A stretch of DNA of 64,000 bases from Pseudomonadota bacterium (GTDB lineage: Bacteria > Pseudomonadota > Gammaproteobacteria > Burkholderiales > Burkholderiaceae_C): positions 1-64,000 of the forward strand of contig JAUNTQ010000003.1 in assembly GCA_030538605.1 (NCBI GenBank). Direction: 5' to 3'. The notes below the pieces were generated by a model. The model was not told where the DNA came from, ran no database searches, and saw only the letters and a program-made list of their open reading frames with translations. The position numbers and the translations under genes were made by a program. Below are positions 18,679 through 31,208 of the stretch, piece by piece; within the stretch, counting starts at the first letter, position 1; each line of letters begins with the position of its first letter.

Positions 18679-19716
18679 TCAAGCCCTTGAGTTTAGAGCG
18701 TGATGCGCGGCGCTGACCAGGTATTCCGTCGCCAATCCGGCGTTCAAAGGGTGTTCTGCCGTGCGCGCGGACTGCGCCAGCTGCGCCCACCAGCGGGTGA
18801 GCGCGGGCAGGGCCGGCGCGTGCGCGGGCAGGTCGGCCTGATCGAAGTAGCGCGGCGCGGCGCCCACTTGCCGGGCCATGAGGTCGTGGCAGAGCTTTTG
18901 CAGGCGGGCCACGGCTTCGGGCAGGGGCAGGCCGGCCAGCGCGCCCACGTCGCCCGCGCCCAGCGCGCGGGGCAGTTGCGCCCACTGGCGCGCCACGGCC
19001 TGGGCACTGGTCTTTTCATCTGCCTGCGCCAGTGCCAGCGCGGCGGCGGGGCGGCCACCGGCGGCGCGCAGCAAGGTGGCGGCGCTGTCTGCGTCGATGC
19101 CCTGCGCGGTAAGCCAGGGCAGCGCGGCATCGGCGGCGGGCCAGGCCAGGGTGTGGGCCAGGCAGCGGCTGCGGATGGTGGGCAGCAGCAGGTGCGCGGC
19201 GTCGGTGGCCAGGGCAAAGCGCACGTCGCCGGGCGGCTCTTCCAGGGTTTTGAGCAGCGCGTTGGCGGTGACGTGGTTCATGCGCTCGGCGGGGTAAATC
19301 AGCACCGCCTTGCCGCGCCCGCGCCCGCTGGTGCGCTGGGTGAATTCGATGGTGTCGCGCATGGCGTCGACGCGGATGTCGCGGCTGGGCTTGCGCTTTT
19401 TCTCGTCCAGATCGCGCTGGGCTTTCTCGGGCAGGGGCCAGCCGCGCGCGAGCATTTCGGCCTCGGGCATGAGCACGGTGAGGTCGGCATGGGTGTGCAC
19501 GTCGATGGCGTGGCAGCTGGCGCATTGGCCGCAAGCCGGTGCGTCTGGCGTGGCGGGCTGCTCGCACAGCCAGGCGCGCACCAGCGCCAGCGCCAGCTCG
19601 AACTGGCCCAGGCCCGATGGGCCTTGCAGCAGCCAGGCGTGGCCGCGCTGGGCCAGCAGGCTGTGCAGCTGCGGCTGCAGCCAGGGCGCGAGCGGCGCTG
19701 CTGCGGCGGCGCTCAT
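18679..19716 (-). CDS. holB: DNA polymerase III subunit delta'
   Basis: Clamp-loader subunit, 345 residues. The AAA+ N-terminal domain has a degenerate P-loop ([15 protein letters not shown]), as expected for delta', which does not hydrolyse ATP. The zinc module is present as ACGQCASCH preceded by an upstream Cys. It also has the [19 protein letters not shown] segment typical of the family. The start [17 protein letters not shown] overlaps the tmk stop by 4 nt (ATGA), so it is translationally coupled to tmk. Confidence 0.93.
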   Translation of the reverse strand: MSAAAAAPLAPWLQPQLHSLLAQRGHAWLLQGPSGLGQFELALALVRAWLCEQPATPDAPACGQCASCHAIDVHTHADLTVLMPEAEMLARGWPLPEKAQRDLDEKKRKPSRDIRVDAMRDTIEFTQRTSGRGRGKAVLIYPAERMNHVTANALLKTLEEPPGDVRFALATDAAHLLLPTIRSRCLAHTLAWPAADAALPWLTAQGIDADSAATLLRAAGGRPAAALALAQADEKTSAQAVARQWAQLPRALGAGDVGALAGLPLPEAVARLQKLCHDLMARQVGAAPRYFDQADLPAHAPALPALTRWWAQLAQSARTAEHPLNAGLATEYLVSAAHHALNSRA

Positions 19717-20366
19717 AGCCAGCCCCTGCCCTGCATGGCGGCCAGCACGTCGTGCCACACGGCGGCGGGCGGCTGGTCGGCGTGGATGCGGATGAAGCGG
19801 CCAGGCGCTTCGGCCTGGCGGCGGGCGTAGCCCACGCGCACGGCGTCGAAAAAGGCGGCAGGCTGCGACTCGAAACGGTCGGGCAGGCGCGCGCCGCTCA
19901 GGCGGGCGGCGGCCACGTCGGGCGGCAGGTCGAACCACAGGGTGGCGTCGGGCTGGCGGATGGCGGGGTGAGGCAGGTCGTGCGATACGAGTCCTTGCGT
20001 GGACTGCGCCATGCGCTCCAGCACCGAGAGCGAGGCCCAGTCAAACCCGCGCCCGCCGCCCTGGTAGGCGAAGGTGGCGTCGGTGAAGCGGTCGCACAGC
20101 ACCACGTCGCCGCGCGCCAGCGCAGGCTCGATCACGCGCACCAGGTGGTCGCGCCGGGCGGCGAACATGAGCAGCGCCTCGGTGAGGCCGTCCATCGCCT
20201 CATGCAGCGCCAGCGTGCGAATGTGCTCGGCCAGCGGCGTGCCGCCCGGCTCGCGCGTGCTGTGCACGGCGCGCCCGGCGGCGGCAAAGCGCTCGGCCAG
20301 GGCCTGGATGTGGGTGGACTTGCCCGCGCCGTCGATGCCCTCGAAGCTGATGAACAAGCCCGTCAT
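19713..20366 (-). CDS. tmk: Thymidylate kinase
   Basis: Converts dTMP to dTDP for DNA synthesis. 217 residues with the P-loop [11 protein letters not shown] (8-18), the DR motif in [18 protein letters not shown] and the [10 protein letters not shown] segment. Its stop overlaps the holB start by 4 nt and its start is adjacent to the mltG stop, so mltG-tmk-holB form one operon. Confidence 0.97.
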   Translation of the reverse strand: MTGLFISFEGIDGAGKSTHIQALAERFAAAGRAVHSTREPGGTPLAEHIRTLALHEAMDGLTEALLMFAARRDHLVRVIEPALARGDVVLCDRFTDATFAYQGGGRGFDWASLSVLERMAQSTQGLVSHDLPHPAIRQPDATLWFDLPPDVAAARLSGARLPDRFESQPAAFFDAVRVGYARRQAEAPGRFIRIHADQPPAAVWHDVLAAMQGRGWL

Positions 20367-21427
20367 CAGCCGCCCCCGCCGCTGGCCGGGGCAGGCAGCG
20401 CGGCAGGCGCTGGGCCGCGCCCCCGGATGTATTTGTCCACCGCGCGGTTGTGTTCGCCCAGCGTGCCGCTGAAGTGGCTGCTGCCGTCGCCGCGCGCCAC
20501 GAAGTACAGCGCCCGCGTGTCCGCCGGCTGCACGGCGGCCATCAGCGAGGCGCGCCCGGGCATGGCGATGGGCGTGGGCGGCAGGCCCGCGCGGGTGTAG
20601 GTGTTGAAGGGGGTGTCGGTATCCAGGTGCACGCGGCGCAGGCGGCCCTCGAAGCCTTCGCCCAGGCCGTAGATGACGGTGGGGTCGGTTTGCAGGCGCA
20701 TGCCGATGCGCAGGCGGTTGATGAACACGCCGGCGATTTCAGCGCGCTCGGACGCGCGGCCGGTTTCCTTCTCGACGATGCTGGCGAGCTTGAGCGCGTC
20801 GTCTGGCGTCTTCAGTGGCAGGCCGGGCGCGCGCGCGTCCCACGCGGCTTGCAGGCGGCGGTCCATCAGCTGCATCGATTGGCGCAGGATGTCCACGTCG
20901 CTCGCGTTCTTGAAGTAGTGAAAGGTGTCGGGGAAAAAGCGCCCCTCGGCGGCCACGCCGGGCTTGCCCAGGGTGTGCATGATCTCGGCGGGCGACAGAT
21001 CAGCCGTGTCGTGCCGCAGGTGCTCGGCGCGGGCCAGCGCGTCGCGAAACTGGCGAAACGTCCAGCCCTCCACCAGCGTGACGGTGAGCACGATGCGCTC
21101 GCCGCGCACCATCTTGTCCAGCAGGTCGCCGGGCGTCATGCCGCGGGTGACGAGGTAGTCGCCCGGCTTGATGGTCTGCTGCCCCACGGCAAGGCGGAAA
21201 TAGCCATACAGCGCGTCGGCATGCGTGCGCACGCCGCCTTGCACCGCCTGGTCGGCGGCGGTGCGCAGCGAAGCGCCCGCAGGCACGCTGATTTCCACCC
21301 GATCAGCCGCCAGCGGCAGCGGCTGCTGCGTCCACCACCACGCACCAGCCACGGCAGCCAGGGCCAGGGCGAGAAGCAATGCCAGCAATTTCAACAGGGT
21401 TCGCACGGGTATGAAGGGCAGCGCCAA
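20366..21427 (-). CDS. mltG: Endolytic peptidoglycan transglycosylase MltG (YceG)
   Basis: Membrane-anchored enzyme that cleaves nascent glycan strands and helps set their length. 353 residues; one N-terminal membrane helix (about 10-32). Then come the LysM-like and catalytic regions, with the glutamate in [15 protein letters not shown] and the family motif [18 protein letters not shown]. The C-terminus is Ala/Pro/Gly-rich. It is the first gene of the mltG-tmk-holB operon and diverges from ygfZ with only a 27-nt gap between start codons. Confidence 0.95.
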   Translation of the reverse strand: MALPFIPVRTLLKLLALLLALALAAVAGAWWWTQQPLPLAADRVEISVPAGASLRTAADQAVQGGVRTHADALYGYFRLAVGQQTIKPGDYLVTRGMTPGDLLDKMVRGERIVLTVTLVEGWTFRQFRDALARAEHLRHDTADLSPAEIMHTLGKPGVAAEGRFFPDTFHYFKNASDVDILRQSMQLMDRRLQAAWDARAPGLPLKTPDDALKLASIVEKETGRASERAEIAGVFINRLRIGMRLQTDPTVIYGLGEGFEGRLRRVHLDTDTPFNTYTRAGLPPTPIAMPGRASLMAAVQPADTRALYFVARGDGSSHFSGTLGEHNRAVDKYIRGRGPAPAALPAPASGGGG

Positions 21428-21454
21428 AAGGGGCCGGCCATGATAATTCAGCCC

Positions 21455-22372
21455 ATGTCAGACCCTGCCACCCCCCTCGCCTCCTCTCTTGCCCCCCCTA
21501 TCAATGGCACAAGCCCGGTGCCCCAGCTGGGCGTCATCCGCGCTGCCGGTGACGATGCGGCCAGCTTCCTGCAAGGCCAGCTCACGCAGGACGTGGTGCT
21601 GCAAGCCGTGGGCAGCACGCGCCTGGCCGCGCTGTGCAACCCCAAGGGGCGCATGCTGGCGAGCTTTCAGGTGCTCAAGCGCGCGCCGGATGAGCTGCTG
21701 CTCGTCACCAGCGCCGACACCCTGCCCGCCTCGCTGCGCCGCCTGTCCATGTTCGTGCTGCGCGCCAAGCTCAAGCTGAGCGACGCCACCGCCGACTTTG
21801 CCCTGCACGGCCTGCTGGGCGAGGCCACCCGCCAGCCCGTGCAAGCCCCCGCCGCCCTCATGCCTCTGCACCCCGCTGGCGAGCTGGCGCGCGCGCTGTG
21901 GCTGGCACCAGCCGGCACGCCGCCGCCCGCAGGCGCTGCGCTGCCGCCCGCCGACTGGCTGTTGGCCGAAGTGCGCTCGGGCGTGGCCCGCATCACCCAG
22001 CCGGTGGTCGAGGCCTTCGTGCCGCAAATGCTCAACTACGAAAGCGCAGACGGCATCAGCTTCAAGAAAGGCTGCTACCCCGGCCAGGAAGTGGTGGCGC
22101 GCAGCCAGTTTCGCGGCGCCATCAAGCGCCGCGCCTTCGTGGGCGAAGTGGCTGGCCCCGCGCAAGCGGGCCAGGAAGTGTTTGCCCAGGGCGACGAGCA
22201 ACCCGTGGGCCTGATCGCCCAGGCCGCGCCGCTGAACGACGGACGCAGCACCGCCGTCATCGTCTCGCTGCAGCTGACCGCACGCGATGCACCCGCCCTC
22301 ACCGTGGGCAGCCCCGACGGCCCCGCGCTGGGCGGGCTGCAACTGCCTTACGCCTTGCGCGAAGACATTTGA
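21455..22372 (+). CDS. ygfZ: YgfZ, folate-binding Fe-S cluster maintenance protein
   Basis: 305 residues of the GcvT-like fold. The diagnostic motif KGCYPGQEVVAR is intact; its Cys is essential in E. coli YgfZ. It assists tetrahydrofolate-dependent repair or assembly of certain Fe-S enzymes. The start MSDPATPLASS was chosen; an in-frame ATG five codons upstream (21440) is also possible. It diverges from mltG and is followed after 15 nt by the U32 peptidase gene. Confidence 0.92.
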   Translation: MSDPATPLASSLAPPINGTSPVPQLGVIRAAGDDAASFLQGQLTQDVVLQAVGSTRLAALCNPKGRMLASFQVLKRAPDELLLVTSADTLPASLRRLSMFVLRAKLKLSDATADFALHGLLGEATRQPVQAPAALMPLHPAGELARALWLAPAGTPPPAGAALPPADWLLAEVRSGVARITQPVVEAFVPQMLNYESADGISFKKGCYPGQEVVARSQFRGAIKRRAFVGEVAGPAQAGQEVFAQGDEQPVGLIAQAAPLNDGRSTAVIVSLQLTARDAPALTVGSPDGPALGGLQLPYALREDI

Positions 22373-22387
22373 AAAGAGAACCGCCCC

Positions 22388-24376
22388 ATGCCCGCCCCCC
22401 ATCACCTGGAACTGCTCAGCCCCGCGCGCGATGCCGACATTGGCATCGAGGCCATCAACCACGGTGCAGATGCCGTCTACATCGGCGGCCCCGGCTTTGG
22501 TGCGCGCGCCGGTGCGGGCAATGCCGTGGCCGACATCGAGCGGCTGGCCCGCCACGCGCACCGCTACAACGCGCGCATCTTCGTCACGCTCAACACCATC
22601 CTGCGCGACGACGAGCTGGAGCCCGCGCGCCGCATGGCCTGGCAGGTGTACGAAGCCGGGGCCGACGCCCTCATCGTGCAGGACATGGGCCTGCTTGAGC
22701 TGGACCTGCCCCCCATCCAGCTGCACGCCAGCACGCAAACCGACATCCGCACTCCGCCTAAGGCGCGCTTTCTGCAAGACGCGGGCTTCAGCCAGATCGT
22801 GCTGGCGCGCGAGCTGGACCTGGGCGAGATCGCCGCCATCCGTGACGCGCTGGATGCCGAGCGCTGCGCCATCGAGTTCTTCGTGCACGGCGCGCTGTGC
22901 GTGGCCTACAGCGGCCAGTGCTACATCAGCCACGCGCACACGGGCCGCAGCGCCAACCGGGGCGATTGCAGCCAGGCCTGCCGCCTGCCCTACCAGGTGC
23001 TGGACGCGCAAGGCCGCTTCGTGGCGCACGATGCGCACGTGCTCAGCCTGAAAGACAACAACCAGAGCCTGAACCTGGCGCCCCTCATCGACGCGGGCGT
23101 GCGCAGCTTCAAGATCGAAGGCCGCTACAAGGACATGGGCTACGTGAAGAACATCACCGCCCACTACCGCCGCCTGCTCGACGACGTGCTCACGCAGCGG
23201 CCCGAGCTGGCGCGCGCCAGCGCAGGCCGCAGCACCCACAGCTTCACGCCCGACCCAGCACAGAACTTCAACCGCGAATTCACCGACTATTTCGTGCAGG
23301 GCCGCCAGCAGGACATCGGCGCTTTCGACACGCCCAAGAACCCCGGCCAGCCCATCGGCTTCGTCACCCGCGTGGGCGCCGACCATTTCGAGCTGCAAAC
23401 CGACGACCCTGCCCTCACCCTCGCCAACGGCGACGGCCTGTGCTACTACGACCTGCAAAAGCAGCTCGTCGGCGCGCAGACCAACCGCGTGCAGCCCCTG
23501 GGCGAAGGCCGCTGGCAGGTGTGGCCCAAAGACCCCATGGCCGAGCTGCGCGACGTGCGCAAAGACACCGTCATCCACCGCAACCGCAGCATGGACTGGG
23601 CGCGCACGCTGGAGAAAAAATCGGCCGAGCGGCGCATCGGCGTGTGGCTGCGCCTGAGCGAAGCCGAAGGCGGCCTGCACCTCAGCGTCACTGATGAAGA
23701 GGGAAATGCGGCTTCAGCGCAGGTACAGCTTGCGCAAACAGCTCCCAAAAACGAAGCAACCAACGATGCCAAGCTGCGCGAATCGCTGGGCAAGCTGGGC
23801 GAAACCATCTTCACCCCCATCGACATCACGCTCCACACGGCCACCCCCTGGTTCGTGCCCGCCAGCGTGGCCAACGCGCTGCGGCGCGACGCCATCGCCG
23901 CACTCGAATCGGCCCGCGCCAGCGCCTGGCAGCGCCTGCCGCGCGCCGTGCCCGTGCAGCCGCCCGCGCCCTACCCCGGCGACGCGCTCACCTACCTTGC
24001 CAACGTGTTCAACCACGCCGCGCGCGACTTTTATGCCAGGCACGGCGTGAAAGTGATCGACGCCGCGTATGAAAGCCACGAGGAAGAAGGCGAAGTCAGC
24101 CTCATGATCACCAAGCACTGCGTGCGCTTTTCGCTCAGCCTGTGCCCCAAGCAGGCCAAGGGCGTGGTGGGCGTGAAAGGCACGGTGAAGGCCGAGCCGC
24201 TGCAACTGGTCAATGGCCGCGAAAAACTCACCCTGCGCTTTGACTGCAAGCCCTGCGAGATGCATGTGGTGGGCAAACTCAAGCGCGGCGTGCAGCAAGC
24301 GGGCGCGCGCGACGCCGCCGAACACGCGCTGCGCTTTTACCGGGCGCAGCCCGTGCCCGAACAGTTCACCGAATGA
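22388..24376 (+). CDS. rlhA: Peptidase U32 family protein, RlhA (YdcP)-like 23S rRNA hydroxylation protein
   Basis: 662 residues, matching the long RlhA/YdcP type rather than the ~330-residue UbiU/UbiV types. It has the U32 signature EFFVHGALCVAYSGQC (about 161-176), further cysteines in NRGDCSQACRLPYQ, and a long C-terminal extension. RlhA in E. coli is required for hydroxylation of C2501 in 23S rRNA. A stretch near residue 445 (QLAQTAPKNE) resembles the core of the family B repeat but does not alter the expected length. It follows ygfZ closely. Confidence 0.82.
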   Translation: MPAPHHLELLSPARDADIGIEAINHGADAVYIGGPGFGARAGAGNAVADIERLARHAHRYNARIFVTLNTILRDDELEPARRMAWQVYEAGADALIVQDMGLLELDLPPIQLHASTQTDIRTPPKARFLQDAGFSQIVLARELDLGEIAAIRDALDAERCAIEFFVHGALCVAYSGQCYISHAHTGRSANRGDCSQACRLPYQVLDAQGRFVAHDAHVLSLKDNNQSLNLAPLIDAGVRSFKIEGRYKDMGYVKNITAHYRRLLDDVLTQRPELARASAGRSTHSFTPDPAQNFNREFTDYFVQGRQQDIGAFDTPKNPGQPIGFVTRVGADHFELQTDDPALTLANGDGLCYYDLQKQLVGAQTNRVQPLGEGRWQVWPKDPMAELRDVRKDTVIHRNRSMDWARTLEKKSAERRIGVWLRLSEAEGGLHLSVTDEEGNAASAQVQLAQTAPKNEATNDAKLRESLGKLGETIFTPIDITLHTATPWFVPASVANALRRDAIAALESARASAWQRLPRAVPVQPPAPYPGDALTYLANVFNHAARDFYARHGVKVIDAAYESHEEEGEVSLMITKHCVRFSLSLCPKQAKGVVGVKGTVKAEPLQLVNGREKLTLRFDCKPCEMHVVGKLKRGVQQAGARDAAEHALRFYRAQPVPEQFTE

Positions 24377-24414
24377 CGCTCGCCATGCCCAACCCCCAAG
24401 GAAAGACCCCCGCC

Positions 24415-24867
24415 ATGAAAATCCTGCTGCCCGTCGACGGCACCGAACTCTCGCTGCACGAAACCCGCTTTGCCCTGCGCCTGCTGGAAGGCGGCCTGCG
24501 CGCCAGCTTCGTGCTGGTCAACGTGCAGGAGCCCGCCAGCTTCTACGAAATGGTGACGGCGCAAAACCCCGAGCTGATCGAAAACGCCGCCTTCGAAGCC
24601 GGCGAAGACCTGATGGCCCCCAGCGCCCACCTGCTGCACGCCGCCGGCGTGCCCTACGAAACCGCCGTGGTTCAGGGCGACCCGGCGCAAGCCATGCTGG
24701 AGCTGATCGCGCAGTTCGACTGCGACATGGTGGTCATGGGCACGCGCGCGCTGGGCCGCATCCGCCGCATGCTCGAAGGCGGCTCCACCGCGCAGCGCCT
24801 GGTCGAAAGCTCGCCCGTGCCCGTGCTGCTGGTCACCCCGCCCGACGAGGTCAAGGCCGAGCCTTGA
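24415..24867 (+). CDS. Universal stress protein (UspA family)
   Basis: 150 residues, a single Usp domain. It starts MKILLPVDGTELSLHETRFA and ends with the ATP-binding motif VVMGTRALGRIRRMLEGG and then GSTAQRLVESSPVPVLLV. AAGGAAAG upstream of 24415 supports this start over two earlier ATGs. It is probably co-transcribed with the U32 gene. The partner process is unknown. Confidence 0.92.
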   Translation: MKILLPVDGTELSLHETRFALRLLEGGLRASFVLVNVQEPASFYEMVTAQNPELIENAAFEAGEDLMAPSAHLLHAAGVPYETAVVQGDPAQAMLELIAQFDCDMVVMGTRALGRIRRMLEGGSTAQRLVESSPVPVLLVTPPDEVKAEP

Positions 24868-24939
24868 GCCGCTGAAGGCCCGGCGGCCGCACACCCGCCG
24901 CAATCGCTTCACGACCGACGGGCTGCGCAGCACGCCCGC

Positions 24940-25047
24940 CAGATGGCCGCGGAGCAAGCCGTTGCAGGGCACCCATGGCCGGGCTTGCACCGGCCATCGG
25001 GTGCGTCCCCCTCCGGGGGAAGGCGCCGCAGGCGACTCAGGGGGGGT
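24940..25047. repeat. Family C GC-rich repeat variant (uspA / hypothetical gap)
   Basis: The segment has CCGCGGAGCAAGCC, then GCACCCATGGCCGGGC, and ends CGACTCAGGGGGGG. It matches, in inverse orientation, the variant at 49029-49136 (CCCCCTGAGCCGCCTGCGGC ... GGCATGGCCTGCTCCGC). It lies between the 3' ends of two convergent genes. The rest of the gap (24868-24939) shows nothing further. Confidence 0.65.
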
Positions 25048-25048
25048 A

Positions 25049-25567
25049 TCAATCCGCCGTCAACGCACCCAGATCGGTGGCCGGCACTTCCAGATCGTCC
25101 TGCTGCTGCCTGCGGCGCGCTTGGCGGCCTTGCTGCACTTCGGCGCGCAGCTGCTCCACCATGGCAGAGGCAGCGCGCTCTTCGTCCGTGGGGTTGGCCG
25201 CGCGGATGTGGGCCACGATGCGCGCCGTGGACGCCGGCGCCATGCTGGACAGGCGCACGCTGTCCTTGGCGTCCTGAAACCACACCACCAGCCGGTGCGG
25301 CTCCAGCCGCACCATCTCCTGGATCTTGCGGCCAAAGTACTGGCCCAGCTCCACCCGGTCAGGCGCGGGGATGTGCTGGCGGGTCTCGATGCGCAGCAGA
25401 AAACCCAGGCGCCCCAGCCGGTCGCGGGTCAGCAGGCAATCGCAGCGGCCGCTCAAGCCCACGTAATGCATCACCGTCTGCGCCGCGCGTTCGACCAGCT
25501 CGCGCTCCATGCCCGACGTGTTGCCGCGCCATCTTTTCTGCCACCGTTGAATCCAGGACACCTTCAT
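25049..25567 (-). CDS. Conserved-looking hypothetical protein (172 aa)
   Basis: Soluble, charged protein without signal peptide or membrane segments. It begins MKVSWIQRWQKRWRGNTSGM. It has two cysteines in SGRCDCLLTRDRLGRLG and a C-terminal helical Arg/Gln-rich stretch (RAEVQQGRQARRRQQQ) that may form a coiled coil or bind nucleic acid. Composition and codon positions look coding. I do not recognise the family. It is flanked by the family C repeat and the divergent MBL gene. Confidence 0.65.
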   Translation of the reverse strand: MKVSWIQRWQKRWRGNTSGMERELVERAAQTVMHYVGLSGRCDCLLTRDRLGRLGFLLRIETRQHIPAPDRVELGQYFGRKIQEMVRLEPHRLVVWFQDAKDSVRLSSMAPASTARIVAHIRAANPTDEERAASAMVEQLRAEVQQGRQARRRQQQDDLEVPATDLGALTAD

Positions 25568-25687
25568 TGACCCCTGAGCCCCTCAAACCGGGGGGACCGC
25601 GCATTGCACCACAGCCCGCCACCATCGGCAATTGACCAAGGACAAAGCCCCCCCCAGCCAGTGGGGACGGCGTGCCATACTGCCCAC

Positions 25688-26623
25688 ATGCCGCCCGCCC
25701 TGCCCCCCACCTTGCGCGTGCTGGAGCGCGACTGGCTCTCTTCCAACAACGTGCTGTGCCTGGGCGAATCGCCCGCGCTGATCGACACCGGCCACCTCAA
25801 GCACGCCGCAGGCACGCTGGCGCTGGTGCGCGGGCAGCTGCCCGGCGGCCAGCACCTGGCCGACATCGCCCACACCCATCTGCACAGCGACCACTGCGGC
25901 GGCACGGCCACCCTGCAGGGCGCATGGCCGCAGGCGCGCACCTGGGTGCCCGCCCCGTCGCTGCCGCACGTGCAGGCGTGGGACGACGACGCACTCACCT
26001 TCGTGGACAGCGCCCAGCGCTGCGCGCGCTTCGAGGCACAGCACGCGCTGGTGCCGGGGCAGACGGTGCGCCTGGGCGCGCACGACTGGCAGCTGCACGC
26101 CGCGCCCGGCCACGACGCGCTGGCCGTGCTGCTGTTCGAGCCGGTGCACGGCGTGCTGGTGGCAGGCGATGCGATGTGGGAGCACGGCGTGGGCGTGATC
26201 TTTCCGCACATCGACGGCTCGGGCGGGTTCGAGCACTTCACCGACACGCTGGCGCTGATCGAGCGGCTTGACCCGGCCATCGTCGTGCCCGGCCACGGCG
26301 CACTTTTCACGCGCGCGGACGGTGCCATCGACGCCGCGCTGGCCCGCGCCCGCGCGCGCATCAGCCACTTTCAAGCCCACCCGGCGCAGCACGCGCTGTA
26401 TGCGGCCAAGGTGCTCGTCAAATACCAGATGCTCGACGCCCAGCAGATGACGCACGCCGCCTTCGCCCAATGGCTGGACAGCGCCCCCACCCTGAAAACC
26501 CTGCACCGCCAGCACCGGCCCGAGCTGCCCTGGCAAACCTGGCTGGACGAGGTGATCCTGGCCCCCCTGTTCGACAAGGGCGTGCTGCGGCGCGATGCCG
26601 AGCAGGTGTTTGACGGGGTGTGA
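25688..26623 (+). CDS. Metallo-beta-lactamase-fold hydrolase
   Basis: 311 residues. The zinc motif HxHxDH is present in HTHLHSDHCGG, followed by the downstream His in APGHDALAVLL, the Asp in LVAGDAMWEHG and the final His in VVPGHGALF. The C-terminal helical region continues past the core domain, as in glyoxalase-II-like MBL proteins. The start MPPALPPTLRVLERDWLSSN is 28 codons inside a longer frame whose extra N-terminus looks non-coding. The substrate is unknown. Confidence 0.88.
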   Translation: MPPALPPTLRVLERDWLSSNNVLCLGESPALIDTGHLKHAAGTLALVRGQLPGGQHLADIAHTHLHSDHCGGTATLQGAWPQARTWVPAPSLPHVQAWDDDALTFVDSAQRCARFEAQHALVPGQTVRLGAHDWQLHAAPGHDALAVLLFEPVHGVLVAGDAMWEHGVGVIFPHIDGSGGFEHFTDTLALIERLDPAIVVPGHGALFTRADGAIDAALARARARISHFQAHPAQHALYAAKVLVKYQMLDAQQMTHAAFAQWLDSAPTLKTLHRQHRPELPWQTWLDEVILAPLFDKGVLRRDAEQVFDGV

Positions 26624-26790
26624 GGGCGCCTGCAAGGCTGGAGTAGCAGCCAGATTGCCGCGTGCTTTATGGCCAAACCCGAAACAATCACACGCCACTT
26701 GCTCCCTCCCCCGCTGGGCTTGTGTATGCACACATCTCACCTTGTGTTGCACAAGTGATTTTTCCGACAGCTTGAATAGGCCACCGCCTC

Positions 26791-26874
26791 GTAGGCTGGG
26801 TAGAGCCGAAGGCGAAACCCAGCGTTCTCGCGAGCCGGGTTGCTGGGTTTCGCTCGGCGCTCTACCCAGCCTAC
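26791..26874. repeat. GTAGGCTGGGTAGAGC palindromic repeat
   Basis: Left arm GTAGGCTGGGTAGAGC with GGCGAAACCCAGC, right arm GCTGGGTTTCGC with GCTCTACCCAGCCTAC; the two form a long inverted repeat around a ~15-nt centre. It is similar, from memory, to a dispersed palindrome found in many proteobacteria. It lies in the 411-bp convergent gap between the MBL gene and alaS. The first ~165 bp of that gap show nothing clear. Confidence 0.7.
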
Positions 26875-26915
26875 AAAGCATCAACGCGATCGCAGCACGA
26901 CACAGTCAATGATTG

Positions 26916-27010
26916 ATAAAAAGTGAGCTTCTTGCGTACGGTATAAAACGTTTTCATATACTTTTATATCTGAAAACATTTAAAAACGTACGCAAGCAGC
27001 TCACTTTTTC
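26916..27010. repeat. Family A AT-rich palindrome, copy 4 (convergent gap)
   Basis: The best-formed copy: AAAAAGTGAGCTTCTTGCGT at the left is matched by ACGCAAGCAGCTCACTTTTT at the right. The inner arms TATAAAACGTTTTCA and TGAAAACATTTAAAAACG surround an AT loop. U-runs would follow the stem on both strands, fitting a bidirectional terminator between the MBL gene and alaS. Confidence 0.8.
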
Positions 27011-27034
27011 TGCATGACTTGGCCTGTCATCCAT

Positions 27035-29938
<2,904 letters not shown>

Positions 29939-29976
29939 GGTCATTTCGGGGTTTTGCGCTTGTCTGGTGCGCGCAA

Positions 29977-30402
29977 CTAGCTCAACAATTGATAGCGAAG
30001 GCCGGTGAATCTGGTGAAGTCCTTGTCGAAGGTGAGGACTTCGGCGTTGTGCTCGATGGCGATGGCGGCGATGTGGGCGTCGTTGGTGAGGTTGCCGCCA
30101 GCGCCCGCCGCCAGCAACAGGCGGCCGAGGATACCGGCGTGCCCCGCGCCCGGCTGCAGGATGCAGGCATGGGGGTGATGCAGCCAGCCATCGACCAGCG
30201 CCAGCGCCTCGTCCACCGGCATGGGCGTGGGCATGATGCCGCGCTGCGTGCTGATGCGCAAAAAGCCGATGAGGGGCAGCCACGCGAAAGCCACGCCGCC
30301 CGGACTGTCAAAGGCCTCTTCCAGTCCATGACATGCCTGCGCATGGTGCGGGCTACCGCCATGCACCGCGTTGAACAGCACGTTGGTATCGGGCAGCTTC
30401 AT
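29977..30402 (-). CDS. vapC: PIN-domain toxin, VapC-like
   Basis: 141 residues of the PIN ribonuclease fold. The acidic residues are in place: [10 protein letters not shown] at the N-terminus (Asp5), a middle Glu/Asp in [10 protein letters not shown], and [23 protein letters not shown] near the C-terminus. Its ATG overlaps the antitoxin stop by 4 nt. VapC toxins usually cleave tRNA or rRNA; the target here is unknown. Confidence 0.88.
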   Translation of the reverse strand: MKLPDTNVLFNAVHGGSPHHAQACHGLEEAFDSPGGVAFAWLPLIGFLRISTQRGIMPTPMPVDEALALVDGWLHHPHACILQPGAGHAGILGRLLLAAGAGGNLTNDAHIAAIAIEHNAEVLTFDKDFTRFTGLRYQLLS

Positions 30403-30686
30403 GCGCCACGCAGCATCTTGGCGACGATCTCGGCATCCTCCAGCTCGCCAGCCAGCTTGTTGAGGCGCGTCAGGTCAATGTTGCTGGGAATGCCCATGTC
30501 GAAGGTTTTCTGCACGAAGGGGCGTGTCTCGCGCGACGCAGCCACAGCCTGTGCGTGCAGCGGCACGATCTTGGCCACCGGCTTGTTGTGGCGGGTGATG
30601 ATGACCTCCTCGCCCGCCTCGGCACGGGCGACGAACTCGGACAAACGGGTCTTGGCCTCGAACAGGCCGACGGCGGCGGTGGGCAT
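30399..30686 (-). CDS. vapB: Phd/YefM-type antitoxin, partner of the PIN toxin
   Basis: 95 residues. The N-terminal DNA-binding Phd/YefM motif reads MPTAAVGLFEAKTRLSEFV then EEVIITRHNKPVAKIVPL. The C-terminal part should wrap the toxin. A strong AGGAGG lies 8 nt upstream of the ATG at 30686. A perfect palindrome 22 nt further upstream is a candidate autoregulatory operator. The gene overlaps vapC by 4 nt. Confidence 0.88.
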   Translation of the reverse strand: MPTAAVGLFEAKTRLSEFVARAEAGEEVIITRHNKPVAKIVPLHAQAVAASRETRPFVQKTFDMGIPSNIDLTRLNKLAGELEDAEIVAKMLRGA

Positions 30687-30707
30687 GGCGGGCCTCCTGG
30701 CAAAAAT

Positions 30708-30722
30708 TGGTTGAATCAACCA
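30708..30722. promoter_or_regulatory. Candidate operator of the vapBC-like pair
   Basis: TGGTTGA-A-TCAACCA is a perfect 7-bp inverted repeat with a 1-nt centre, placed just upstream of the antitoxin ribosome-binding site. Toxin-antitoxin pairs of this class normally repress themselves through such palindromes. Confidence 0.55.
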
Positions 30723-30851
30723 GATTTTAGCGGTTTTGCGTCAATGGTGCGGTGCAGCAATGGGGCTGACCACACTTCCATCGGCACCGTAACAACGCCG
30801 GGCATGGGCAGCGCACACTGGCCTTTCACCCCCTCAACGAAAGGCCGCACC

Positions 30852-31208
30852 ATGATCGCCGTCATCTTCGAGCTGTGGCCGCGCGCGGGCCAGAGTGAAC
30901 GCTATTTCGACATCGCCGCCAGCCTGCGCGATGAGCTGGCCGCCATCGACGGCTTCATCTCGGTCGAACGCTTTGAAAGCGTGGCCGCGCCGGGCAAGTT
31001 TCTGTCGCTGTCCTTTTGGCGCGACGAGGCCGCCGTGGCCGCCTGGCGCAACCGCCAGCCACATCGAGCCGCACAAACCCAGGGCCGCGCGGCAGTGTTC
31101 AGCGACTACCGCCTGCGCGTGGCCCACGTGCTGCGCGACTACGGCCTGCACGAACGCGCGCAGGCCCCGCACGACGCCAACGCCCATCACCTCGGAGAAA
31201 AACCATGA
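30852..31208 (+). CDS. Antibiotic biosynthesis monooxygenase (ABM) domain protein
   Basis: 118 residues, dimeric alpha/beta-barrel (ABM) fold. The pattern [20 protein letters not shown], then [20 protein letters not shown], then [19 protein letters not shown] is characteristic. These small proteins act on quinols, haem-like or aromatic substrates, or have no known substrate. The stop overlaps the next ATG (ATGA), coupling it to the NIPSNAP gene. Confidence 0.82.
   Translation: MIAVIFELWPRAGQSERYFDIAASLRDELAAIDGFISVERFESVAAPGKFLSLSFWRDEAAVAAWRNRQPHRAAQTQGRAAVFSDYRLRVAHVLRDYGLHERAQAPHDANAHHLGEKP

Noticed and set aside
23715..23760. Family B copy inside rlhA
   Set aside because: Only the GCTTGCGCAAACAGCTC core matches, and the protein length agrees with relatives, so chance similarity is not excluded.
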